In this document: one piece after another, positions 1 to 6,092 of the stretch | Numbering within the stretch: position 1 is the first letter of the stretch | How the letters are laid out: every line of letters begins with the position of its first letter | Assembly (NCBI GenBank): GCA_023458835.1 | Contig: JAEWWY010000162.1 | Span: 1 to 6,092, forward strand | Direction: 5' to 3' | DNA: 6,092 nt | Origin: Bacillota bacterium | Lineage (GTDB): Bacteria; Bacillota; Clostridia; Christensenellales; Aristaeellaceae | Program-made: the position numbers and the translations under genes | Notes under the pieces: generated by a model | The model's database searches: none | The model's input: only the letters and a program-made list of their open reading frames with translations | Told to the model about the DNA's origin: nothing

Positions 1-269
1 CAGTATACGGTTACGCTCTCCCCTGGTTCCAAAATGGCGTCGCCAAAAGCATATGCGTCCTTTCCCCCATCCGTCAGCGTATAGCCACCGATATGGATGG
101 CCTCATTCCCCGTATTGGTAAGCTGCACATAATCGTGAGCCTGGCCATTTTCATCCAGGCGGAGCGTGACATTTTTGGCAACTACCTCGGTGATCGCAAG
201 CTGCCCAAAGGCCGGGGCGCATAGCGCCATAAGCAGCGCGGCCAGAGCGGCAAAACAGTATTTCTTCAT
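1..269 (-). CDS. Secreted lamin-tail-domain (LTD) protein, 5' part only
   Basis: The first 89 codons of a gene that runs off the left edge are visible. Residues 1-22 form a Sec-type signal peptide: a KK start, a hydrophobic core of Ala, Leu and Met, then a likely cleavage region around APAFG. A cysteine at residue 17 does not sit in a good lipobox, so a lipoprotein is less likely. From residue 25 the protein reads AITEVVAKN, then DENGQAHDYVQLTN, GGYTLTD and a LEPGESVTVY strand. This order (ITEV, an acidic DxxG turn, a 'DYVQLTNTG' strand, 'GGYTLTD', 'L.PGE') is the start of an immunoglobulin-like lamin tail domain, as found at the N-terminus of bacterial secreted nucleases, CotH-like and cell-surface proteins. 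What follows the domain is unseen, so the function is unknown. The ATG at 267-269 has AAGGA about 6 bases upstream. A terminator separates it from the chemotaxis genes, so it should have its own promoter. Confidence 0.8.
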   Translation of the reverse strand, partial: MKKYCFAALAALLMALCAPAFGQLAITEVVAKNVTLRLDENGQAHDYVQLTNTGNEAIHIGGYTLTDGGKDAYAFGDAILEPGESVTVY

Positions 270-370
270 GCGCTTTCCTTTCCATTGTTTGCGCGGTATA
301 CGCAAAAGAAGCATATCGCTTCAGAATTGCGGGATAGAGGCGGAGCGCATCCTGATATTCCATTCATCAG

Positions 371-426
371 AAAAACCCGCAGGCCCTCTTTGCGCGGAGC
401 GGTGATGCCGGCGAAAGAAGGCCGCG
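371..426 (-). terminator. Intrinsic terminator of the chemotaxis operon
   Basis: On the minus strand, GGCCTTCTTT (423-414) pairs with AAAGAGGGCC (391-382), 10 base pairs with one G-U. The stem extends by CGC (426-424) with GCG (380-378) across a single bulged T at 381. The 22-base loop can form three further inner pairs. The stem is followed at once by GG and five T residues (375-371). It lies about 45 bases after the cheV stop codon and about 100 bases before the LTD start codon, where a transcript end would be expected. Confidence 0.75.
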
Positions 427-446
427 AAAAAGAAATGGGATGGGGA

Positions 447-470
447 AAGCGCCATTTTGCCTTGGCGCTT
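447..470 (-). other. Hairpin on the cheV stop codon
   Basis: A perfect 8-base-pair inverted repeat, AAGCGCCA / TGGCGCTT, has an 8-base loop. Its first arm shares bases with the cheV stop codon TAA (471-469). Downstream on the minus strand come TTTCCCC and then, about 11 bases further on, a TTTCTTTTT stretch. The T tract is too far away for a classic intrinsic terminator. It may instead be a weak first terminator or a 3'-end stabiliser placed before the stronger hairpin at 371-426. The structure is seen directly; its role is inferred. Confidence 0.4.
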
Positions 471-1383
471 ACCGGATGAGCTCGGCGAGCCTGCCTACCA
501 GCAAGTGGATTTGAGGCTTTGACAGTTGGGCGTCCGCCCCTACCTCCTTGCCCTTCAATATCATTTCATCCGAAATCAGGGAGGAGAAGATGACAACCGG
601 AAGCTTGGAGAGTTTTTTGCTCTCCTTGATCCGCTTTGTCAGGTGGTGTCCGTCCATTTGAGGCATTTCTATGTCCGTGATCACACAACTGACCTGCTTT
701 TCAATTGGACCGTCTTCTTCCTTAAGCCCGGTGAGGTATTCCCATGCCTCCTGCCCGTTTTCCTTCATGATGATATTCATATAGCCCGCCTTTTGCAGGG
801 CATCTGAAATCATCTTGCGCAGCATCATCGAATCTTCCACAACCAGTATACTATGGGCGGAATCCTGCCGGGCGGGGCTTTGTATCAGCAACGCGTCCGC
901 CGCCACGCTGACGCCGGGGTTGATATCCACCATGATCTTCTCAAAGTCCAGTATGGTAATCAATGTGTCTTTCAGTTTGGCGATCCCTGTCACAACACCC
1001 TCGCTGTCCCCAAAAATTGCGCTATTGGGCTTTTCAATGGTCTCCCAGGATATCCAGTGTATCCCCACCACCTGATGCACATGAAAGGCAATATCGGTTT
1101 GATTGAAGGCGGTGATAATAAATATGTCCTGTTCCATCCGCTCAGACGGAGGGCATTTGAGATAGCCCGCCAGGTCGATCACCGTCAGCAGCTCGTTGCG
1201 CGGGCAGATAACCCCCTCCACGTAAGGCTGGGCATGCGGCATAGGCTGTACGGGCCGGTATTGCAGCAGCTCGCGCACCTTTGCCACGTTGATGCCGAAG
1301 CTGTTTGTCCCGATGCGGAACTCCAGCAGCCCCAATTCATTGGTTCCGGTCTCCAGCATGATTTTGCTTTCCATAGGATTCAT
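469..1383 (-). CDS. cheV: CheV chemotaxis coupling protein (CheW-like domain plus receiver domain)
   Basis: CheV couples receptors to the kinase CheA at the membrane array; CheA phosphorylates its receiver domain, which contributes to adaptation. With the ATG at 1381-1383 the protein is 304 residues, the usual CheV length. Residues about 10-155 are the CheW-like domain: LLEFRIG, FGINVAKVRELL, PYVEGVICPRNELLTVIDLAGYL and a late ITILDFEKI strand. The usual NLRG turn reads CPRN here. Residues about 179-304 are a receiver domain: ILVVEDS with acidic E183 and D184, phosphoacceptor D237 in CVITDIEMPQMDG, S267 in VVIFSS, and K289 in LSKPQ. All residues needed for phosphorylation are present. It is the last gene of the operon; MCP-C ends 9 bases before its ATG. 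A longer reading from a GTG at 1387-1389 is possible but its Shine-Dalgarno sequence would touch the start codon. An ATG at 1372-1374 is a second alternative. Confidence 0.93.
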   Translation of the reverse strand: MNPMESKIMLETGTNELGLLEFRIGTNSFGINVAKVRELLQYRPVQPMPHAQPYVEGVICPRNELLTVIDLAGYLKCPPSERMEQDIFIITAFNQTDIAFHVHQVVGIHWISWETIEKPNSAIFGDSEGVVTGIAKLKDTLITILDFEKIMVDINPGVSVAADALLIQSPARQDSAHSILVVEDSMMLRKMISDALQKAGYMNIIMKENGQEAWEYLTGLKEEDGPIEKQVSCVITDIEMPQMDGHHLTKRIKESKKLSKLPVVIFSSLISDEMILKGKEVGADAQLSKPQIHLLVGRLAELIR

Positions 1384-1394
1384 CCTCACACCTC
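1384..1394 (-). promoter_or_regulatory. Ribosome binding site of cheV
   Basis: On the minus strand, GAGGTG (1394-1389) lies 5 bases before the ATG at 1383-1381, and a second GAGG (1387-1384) directly abuts it. The first site begins inside the MCP-C stop codon TGA (1395-1393). Spacing favours the ATG at 1383 over the GTG at 1389. The second GAGG would suit the ATG at 1374 (9-base spacing). Confidence 0.6.
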
Positions 1395-3171
1395 AATACT
1401 TTCCCAAAGCGGATCCTGCCCTGGATGCCGCCTTGACCGTTTGGACCGGTTCCCCTAACAGGGATATGGCCGAAAAGCCGCTTTTTCCATATCCGGTATC
1501 AAGCCTGAATTTCCCGGCCTCCTCCTTCAGCGCGGCCGCCTGGGCGGCCATTTCCTCGCTGGTGGCGGAGTTTTCCTCCGCAGTAGCCGCGTTTGTCTGT
1601 ATGACGGAGGATACCTGATGGAGCCCCATCTTGATCTGATCGATGGATGCCGCCTGCTCTACGGATGCCTGGCTGATCTTCCCGATGCTTTCATTAACGG
1701 ACCTGGCCTTTACTTCCACATCCCTTAGGATTTGGGCCGTTTGCTCCGCTACCTTCGTGCCCTGCTCCACCGTGGCGGAGGAGTTTTGTATCAATTCCGC
1801 GGTTTGCTTGGCCGCTTCCGCTGATTTTGCCGCAAGGTTGCGCACCTCATCCGCTACCACCGCAAAACCCTTTCCGGCATTGCCGGCGCGGGCCGCCTCA
1901 ATGGCGGCGTTCAGCGCCAGAATGTTGGTCTGGAAGGCGATGTCCTCAATGACCTTTGTAATGCTGGCAATTTGCCCGGATGCGGAACCTATATCTGTCA
2001 TCGCTGCGGTAAGCTGCTTCATGTGCTCGTTTCCAACATTCATGCCGGCGCTGGCCTCATCAATATATTGAGCCGCCGACGTGACGTTTGCAGCGTTTTC
2101 CGTAGCCTGTTCCGCAATTTTTATAATGGAAGCGTTCAGCTCCTCAACAGCGGAAGCCTGCTCCGTAGAGCCTGCCGCCAAAGCCTGCGCTCCGCCGGCA
2201 ACCTGGGAGGCACCTGTACTGACCTGCTCAGCAGCGGTATCAATTTGACTCAGGGTGTTGTTGAGAGAGGAAAGGATGGTTTCAAGCGCGTGCTGAATGG
2301 GGGCAAAATCTCCAATATATTGTAGATCGGCCCGTACCGTTAAATTTCCCGCGGAAATTTGATTAAGCTTTTCGGAAATATCGCTGATATATTTTTGGAG
2401 GGTAGCGCGGGTCATATGAATGGATTGGATCAGCATGCCGATTTCGGAGGTATCCGGCTCAAGGGCAAAGACGGAAGACAGGTTGCCCCGGGAAATCTCG
2501 CCCATTTCTTTCTCCACGGCGGCAATGGGACGAAGCACCTTTTTCCCCATGACCAGGAGGGTAATCACCTGCATAGCCGCGATCAGCGCAATCATGACAA
2601 AGGTGATCACCTCCAACACCCAATTGGTTGCCATCAGGGAATTGACCGCGTCCTGATTGCGTTGATCCAGCATCTCCGTGAACTCTGTCTGGAGCTTTTC
2701 AATCTTGGCCAAGGATGTCTCATACGCATTGCCGTATACATAATCGATAGCGGCGCTCATGCGTCCGGCCTGCACATCCTTCATAGCGTTTTCTTCCAAG
2801 GGAATAAGCTGATCCGAGATCGTGAGCATCTCATCGATCTTTTTTTCCTCACTGCCGGTAATGCCGATTTTCTTCATGTTTTCCACGCCGACGGTGGTAT
2901 TCTTCAGATGATTGGCCTCGTTCCAATAATTATCGTAATGCACCTGATTTCCGGTCGCCGCATAGGCCCGCACCTCGTTGGTCAGATAAGCGGAGCCTGC
3001 CATAAAGCGGTTTGCATTTCGCGTCAGTTCGATCCGGTTGTTATTTGCCGTATCAATCCTTGCGTTCAATACGACCACCATAATGAAGGCAACTATGATG
3101 CCAATCAGCAGCAGGATGGAACCAAGGTTCAGGGCATAGACCAGCGTAGATTGCTTAACCGCCTTTTTCAT
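1393..3171 (-). CDS. Methyl-accepting chemotaxis protein MCP-C, four-helix-bundle-type sensor
   Basis: A 592-residue transmembrane receptor that would control CheA. Membrane helix 1 is about residues 13-36. The extracytoplasmic sensor is about 37-184, all helical, with NEVRAYAATGNQVHYDNYW and a run of charged helices, as in four-helix-bundle (4HB/CHASE3-like) receptors of Clostridia. Membrane helix 2 is about 185-208. A HAMP domain follows (about 211-258, with RPI and ISRGNL), then a second HAMP-like segment (about 259-309, ISAGNLTV and YIGDFAPIQHAL). The signalling hairpin spans about 311-557. Its tip region (EAARAGNAGKGF) is intact, and the C-terminal methylation motif AATAEENSAT is at 528-537. 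Residues 558-592 form an extra tail absent from the two sister receptors and lacking a WxxF-type CheR-tethering pentapeptide. GGGGAG lies 6 bases before the ATG, which overlaps the MCP-B stop. The ligand cannot be read from the sequence. Confidence 0.95.
   Translation of the reverse strand: MKKAVKQSTLVYALNLGSILLLIGIIVAFIMVVVLNARIDTANNNRIELTRNANRFMAGSAYLTNEVRAYAATGNQVHYDNYWNEANHLKNTTVGVENMKKIGITGSEEKKIDEMLTISDQLIPLEENAMKDVQAGRMSAAIDYVYGNAYETSLAKIEKLQTEFTEMLDQRNQDAVNSLMATNWVLEVITFVMIALIAAMQVITLLVMGKKVLRPIAAVEKEMGEISRGNLSSVFALEPDTSEIGMLIQSIHMTRATLQKYISDISEKLNQISAGNLTVRADLQYIGDFAPIQHALETILSSLNNTLSQIDTAAEQVSTGASQVAGGAQALAAGSTEQASAVEELNASIIKIAEQATENAANVTSAAQYIDEASAGMNVGNEHMKQLTAAMTDIGSASGQIASITKVIEDIAFQTNILALNAAIEAARAGNAGKGFAVVADEVRNLAAKSAEAAKQTAELIQNSSATVEQGTKVAEQTAQILRDVEVKARSVNESIGKISQASVEQAASIDQIKMGLHQVSSVIQTNAATAEENSATSEEMAAQAAALKEEAGKFRLDTGYGKSGFSAISLLGEPVQTVKAASRAGSALGKY
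1501..2241 (-). repeat. Signalling-module repeat, copy in MCP-C
   Basis: A 741-base coding stretch (residues 311-557 of MCP-C) aligns without any gap to 3192-3932 and 5325-6065. By hand count the proteins of this copy and the MCP-B copy differ at about 50 of 247 positions, and 63 consecutive residues around the tip (400-462) are identical. It is a paralogous gene segment, not a mobile repeat. Confidence 0.85.
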
Positions 3172-3183
3172 AACAGACTCCCC
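3168..3183 (-). promoter_or_regulatory. ATGA stop/start overlap and ribosome binding site of MCP-C
   Basis: The MCP-B stop TGA (3170-3168) and the MCP-C start ATG (3171-3169) share bases as ATGA. GGGGAG (3183-3178) lies within the last codons of MCP-B, 6 bases before the start. This arrangement usually gives coupled translation, so the two receptors are probably made in linked amounts. Confidence 0.8.
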
Positions 3184-5294
3184 ATCCTATCCAATTTAAA
3201 CTTGGCGACCTCATCATGCAGGGCTGCGGCCTGGGCGGACATTTCCTCACTGGTGGCTGAATTTTCTTCTGCGGTAGCCGCATTTGTCTGTATGACGGAG
3301 GATACCTGAGTTAGCCCAAGTTTGATTTGTTCAATAGCGGCCGTCTGTTCCATAGACGCCTGATTGATCTTCTCAATGCTTTCATTGACAAACCGGCCGT
3401 CTACCTCCTCCTCCATCAAAATTTGAGCGGTTTGTTCCGCAATCAGACTACCCTGAGCCACCGTAGCGGAGGAGTGCTGGATCAATTCCGCGGTCTGCTT
3501 GGCCGCTTCCGCCGATTTGGCCGCCAGGTTACGCACCTCATCCGCCACCACCGCAAAGCCCTTTCCGGCGTTTCCGGCACGGGCCGCCTCAATAGCGGCA
3601 TTCAGCGCGAGAATATTCGTTTGGAATGCAATATCCTCAATCACCTTGGTAATGCTGGCAATCTGGCTGGATGCATCACCGATGTTCCCCATCGCTTGCG
3701 TCAACTGCTTCATATGCTGATTCCCGGCATTGAGGCCTACCCCGGACTGCTTCACATACTGGGCCGCTGTCTTGACATGCGCAGAGTTTTCTTCGGCCTG
3801 ATCCGCGATTTTGGAAACCGACGCATTCAGCTCCTCAATGGAAGAGGCCTGCTCCGTCGATCCCGCCGCAAGCGCCTGGGCGCCGCCGGCCACCTGACTT
3901 GCGCCGGTCGAGACCTGCTCCGCGGCGGTATTGATGGTCGTCAGGGTATGATTCAAAGAAGAAGCAATATCAAGGAGCGCCGCTTTGATGGGCACAAAAT
4001 CACCCACGTAATCATTTTCAATGGCCACGCATAGATCGCCCTTGGCTATCCGCCCCAAAACGGAGGATATCTCACCCACATACTTCTGCAGTACGTTCGC
4101 AGTCTTTTGAAAGACCCGCGCCAGATGCCCAAACTCATCCTTTGCGGCTACATGAACCTCCGCGTTCAATTCGCCGCGCTCCATCCCCTCGGCAATGCTG
4201 ATGATATCCTTCATCGGGCGCAGGGACCTTCTAAGGATCAGGGTGACACCCGCTCCAATAACGGCGACCTCCAGGATGCTCAGAAGCAGTATAACAAGCA
4301 CGATGCTGCTTGCCTGTGAAAGGGCTTCCGCCTTTGAGACCACAAACAAGCTTGCCAGCGCTTTGCTCTGCCCCGCCACGTGAACCGGCGCCTGGATAAT
4401 GTAGGCATCCTCGCCCAAAACCTCATCCCGGTGCTCCCACAATTTTTCCGTTCCCGCCGCGGCCATGGATAGTATTTCAGAGCGTTCGGCCTGGTCCTTC
4501 ATGCCTTCTCCAAATATGCTGCCCATGAGGTTTGCATCACGCGAATTCGCCAGATATGCACCGCCGTAGGAAAGCAAAAAGCTATAGGCTTTTGTGTATC
4601 CTCCAAGGCTGTAGTCCAAATTGTTTATGGTCTCCGCCATAATATCACAGGCGGTCACGCCCAGCACTGCTCCGGAGGCCCCTACAATGGGATTGCTGAC
4701 AGTGACCAGCCAAATCGTCTCCCCGCTTGGAAGCTTGTACGGAAAAGGCTCGGTGATATGCGGCGCTGCCGTTTGCTTTGATATTGCGTAATAGCCTGCG
4801 ACGCTATAGGCGGCATAATCGTTTTGTATATCCGTTTCTGTTTTCGATCCCGAGCGGTAGACATAAAACGATAATCCGTCAGGCGTGTCCGGGAAGGTGG
4901 CATTCGGCTCCCACGCAGCATAGACCCCGAAAATGCGCTCGTCCTTCATCATGTTGGCCATCAACTGCTGGACCAGGGCTTTTTTCTGCTCCTCTATCAT
5001 ATCCACGCCATCCAACTGGGCGATGGTGGAGGATAGCAGGGCCGACTGCGTCTGCATCGTATCAAAATACTCTGTTGAAAGGCTGGCATTATGCTCCGCC
5101 AGGAATGCGATCTCCTTTTGAGTGCTGCCGGACACCAGGTTTGTAAGCTGTAACCAAAGAACAACAAGTATGCCGGCCAAAACAACGGCGATCATCACAA
5201 GCAACTGAAGCAGCATTCGGAAGATTAAACTGTTTTTTAATGCAACCGCCTGCGTATGAACAGGGCGGGGCGCGGTTTGGTTCTGTAGCGTCAT
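3168..5294 (-). CDS. Methyl-accepting chemotaxis protein MCP-B, double-Cache sensor
   Basis: A 708-residue transmembrane receptor for the CheA pathway. After a cytoplasmic N-terminus, membrane helix 1 is about residues 25-50. The extracytoplasmic sensor, about 55-325, fits dCache_1: a long first helix, ERIFGVYAAWEPNATF, GYYAISKQ (167-174), ITEPF, TVSNPIVGASGAVLGVTACDI, then a smaller membrane-proximal module with YLAN and a final ASLFVVS strand. Membrane helix 2 is about 331-354. A HAMP (about 355-404, LRPM, MERGEL and DEFGHL) and a second HAMP-like segment (about 405-453, IAKGDL and YVGDFVPIKAAL) lead to the signalling hairpin (455-701), with an intact tip and methylation motif AATAEENSAT at 672-681. 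No CheR-tethering pentapeptide is present. The canonical amino-acid-binding RxWY motif is missing from the sensor. Residues 627-635 differ from both sisters. GGAGG lies 10 bases before the ATG. The gene begins 21 bases after MCP-A. Confidence 0.95.
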   Translation of the reverse strand: MTLQNQTAPRPVHTQAVALKNSLIFRMLLQLLVMIAVVLAGILVVLWLQLTNLVSGSTQKEIAFLAEHNASLSTEYFDTMQTQSALLSSTIAQLDGVDMIEEQKKALVQQLMANMMKDERIFGVYAAWEPNATFPDTPDGLSFYVYRSGSKTETDIQNDYAAYSVAGYYAISKQTAAPHITEPFPYKLPSGETIWLVTVSNPIVGASGAVLGVTACDIMAETINNLDYSLGGYTKAYSFLLSYGGAYLANSRDANLMGSIFGEGMKDQAERSEILSMAAAGTEKLWEHRDEVLGEDAYIIQAPVHVAGQSKALASLFVVSKAEALSQASSIVLVILLLSILEVAVIGAGVTLILRRSLRPMKDIISIAEGMERGELNAEVHVAAKDEFGHLARVFQKTANVLQKYVGEISSVLGRIAKGDLCVAIENDYVGDFVPIKAALLDIASSLNHTLTTINTAAEQVSTGASQVAGGAQALAAGSTEQASSIEELNASVSKIADQAEENSAHVKTAAQYVKQSGVGLNAGNQHMKQLTQAMGNIGDASSQIASITKVIEDIAFQTNILALNAAIEAARAGNAGKGFAVVADEVRNLAAKSAEAAKQTAELIQHSSATVAQGSLIAEQTAQILMEEEVDGRFVNESIEKINQASMEQTAAIEQIKLGLTQVSSVIQTNAATAEENSATSEEMSAQAAALHDEVAKFKLDRMGSLL
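3192..3932 (-). repeat. Signalling-module repeat, copy in MCP-B
   Basis: Residues 455-701 of MCP-B, equal in length to the other two copies. Differences from the MCP-C copy cluster in the outer helices and in the patch at 3390-3416; the tip region is unchanged in protein, although many third codon positions differ. Confidence 0.85.
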
Positions 5295-5304
5295 ATTAAC
5301 TATT

Positions 5305-5309
5305 CCTCC
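5305..5309 (-). promoter_or_regulatory. Ribosome binding site of MCP-B
   Basis: A full GGAGG lies 10 bases before the ATG at 5294-5292, within the 21-base A/T-rich gap between MCP-A and MCP-B. The gap is too short for a promoter plus leader and contains no hairpin, which supports co-transcription. Confidence 0.75.
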
Positions 5310-5315
5310 GTTATA

Positions 5316-6092
5316 TTAATTGTCCAGCTCAAATCTCCCTACTTCCTCACGCAAAGCAGCGGCTTGGGCGGACATCTCCTCGCTGGTGGCGGAGTTCTCC
5401 TCCGCAGTAGCGGCATTCGTCTGCACGACCGAGGATACCTGGTTAAGCCCCTGCTTGATCTGTTCGATAGCGGAGGCCTGATCCATGGACGCCTGTTCGA
5501 TTCTGGCAATGCTCTCATTGACCAGCCGAGTTTTCGTCTCCACGTCAGAAAGGATTTGCGCGGTTTTCGACGCGATTTGCGAGCCTTCGGCTACCGTAAC
5601 GGCAGAGCGCTGGATCAATTCCGCGGTCTGCTTTGCGGCCTGGGCTGATTTGGCGGCAAGATTGCGCACTTCATCCGCGACCACGGCAAAGCCCTTGCCG
5701 GCGCTTCCGGCACGGGCGGCCTCGATAGCGGCGTTCAAAGCAAGAATGTTGGTCTGAAACGCAATGTCCTCAATCACCTTGGTAATGCTGGCAATTTGGC
5801 TGGATGCGGAGCCAATGTTCTCCATCGCCTCCACCATCTGCTTCATATGCTGGTTTCCGGCGTTGACACCCGCCCCTGCCTGATCCACATACCCGGTCGC
5901 AACCTTGACCGTGGCGGAATTCTCGGCGGCCTGCCCCGCAATTTTTGCAACGGACGCGCTTAACTCCTCAATGGAAGAGGCCTGCTGTGACGAGCCTGTC
6001 GCCAGCGCCTGGGCCCCGCCGGCAACTTGCGCGGCGCCGGTTGAAACCTGCTCTGCGGCGACGCTGATGGCATGAAGCGTTTGATTCAGGGC
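5316..6092 (-). CDS. Methyl-accepting chemotaxis protein MCP-A, C-terminal signalling domain only
   Basis: The last 258 residues of a receptor are visible; the sensor, membrane helices and HAMP lie beyond the right edge. The frame stays open to base 6092. The visible part starts ALNQTLHAIS, matching the end of the second HAMP-like segment in the sister receptors, and continues through the whole signalling hairpin: AAEQVSTGAAQVAGGAQALA, the tip IEAARAGSAGKGF and the methylation motif AATAEENSAT at visible residues 227-236, ending RFELDN and a TAA stop. It matches MCP-B and MCP-C over 247 residues with no gap. Small differences are SSQQAS in place of STEQAS near the N-terminal methylation region, S for N in the tip loop, and SAQAAKQ for SAEAAKQ. 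There is no C-terminal tail or CheR-docking motif. It is the most upstream visible gene of the operon. Confidence 0.95.
   Translation of the reverse strand, partial: ALNQTLHAISVAAEQVSTGAAQVAGGAQALATGSSQQASSIEELSASVAKIAGQAAENSATVKVATGYVDQAGAGVNAGNQHMKQMVEAMENIGSASSQIASITKVIEDIAFQTNILALNAAIEAARAGSAGKGFAVVADEVRNLAAKSAQAAKQTAELIQRSAVTVAEGSQIASKTAQILSDVETKTRLVNESIARIEQASMDQASAIEQIKQGLNQVSSVVQTNAATAEENSATSEEMSAQAAALREEVGRFELDN
5325..6065 (-). repeat. Signalling-module repeat, copy in MCP-A
   Basis: Visible residues 10-256 of MCP-A, the third gap-free copy of the module. It shares a 29-base identical run with MCP-B (5767-5795 against 3634-3662). Confidence 0.85.

Noticed and set aside
270..370. Possible promoter for the LTD gene, including a short GAAGC/GCTTC inverted repeat at 308-322 that could be an operator.
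   Set aside because: A TATACC-like -10 and TTCTGA-like -35 can be found, but with about 20 bases between them, which is too wide. The inverted repeat has only five pairs. A promoter is expected here, but none can be placed with confidence.
285..479. Small plus-strand open frame in the gap between the LTD gene and cheV.
   Set aside because: It runs through the terminator hairpins, has a composition unlike a protein and ends within cheV. The minus-strand frame at 151-363 likewise overlaps the start of the LTD gene in another frame.
853..1458. Open frame of 201 codons on the plus strand opposite cheV.
   Set aside because: It overlaps the clear CheV domains, has no convincing ribosome binding site and no recognisable fold.
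2359..3309. Long open frame of 316 codons on the plus strand opposite MCP-C and the end of MCP-B, and a similar 235-codon frame at 3327-4034.
   Set aside because: They lie entirely opposite well-supported receptor genes, encode His/Leu/Arg-rich protein with no recognisable domain, and similar antisense frames recur opposite each copy of the repeated signalling module. They are codon-bias shadows.
1501..6065. The three long direct repeats as a sign of a mobile element or assembly artefact.
   Set aside because: The copies stay in frame, differ at many synonymous and outer-helix positions, and lie inside intact receptor genes with different sensors, so they are paralogous domains. No inverted termini or transposase is present.

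Overview
The window holds a run of chemotaxis genes, all on the minus strand and read from right to left: the 3' part of a methyl-accepting chemotaxis protein (MCP-A), two complete MCPs (MCP-B and MCP-C) and a cheV-type coupling protein. A good intrinsic terminator follows cheV. After it comes the 5' end of an unrelated gene for a secreted lamin-tail-domain protein, cut by the left edge of the window. The plus strand shows only shadow frames of these genes. No mobile element, CRISPR array, tRNA or rRNA was seen.

The best guess at the host is a motile, anaerobic, Clostridia-like Firmicute. This rests on the use of CheV, on the style of the receptors (a second HAMP-like segment before the signalling domain and a highly conserved signalling core), on strong GGAGG-type ribosome binding sites, and on the secreted LTD protein. 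It is an inference from protein style, not from a marker gene, and the genus cannot be named.

Layout: MCP-A (5316-6092, N-terminus outside the window), a 21-base gap, MCP-B (3168-5294, double-Cache sensor), a 4-base ATGA overlap, MCP-C (1393-3171, four-helix-bundle-type sensor), a gap of about 9 bases, cheV (469-1383), a hairpin on the cheV stop codon, a terminator at 371-426, and the LTD gene (269 to 1). Spacing and overlap indicate one transcript for the four chemotaxis genes. Its promoter lies to the right of the window.

How they work together: MCP-B and MCP-C would sense different external ligands through unrelated extracytoplasmic domains. All three receptors carry almost the same cytoplasmic signalling core, with the same hairpin tip and the same C-terminal methylation motif, so they probably join mixed arrays and drive one CheA kinase. 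CheV would couple receptors to CheA and, through its phosphorylatable receiver domain, give feedback adaptation. No cheA, cheW, cheR, cheB or cheY is in the window. The content is mostly ordinary. The points worth a second look are the three-copy receptor array with swapped sensors, small differences in individual receptors (an odd patch in MCP-B, an extra tail on MCP-C), and the lack of an amino-acid-type binding motif in the MCP-B sensor.
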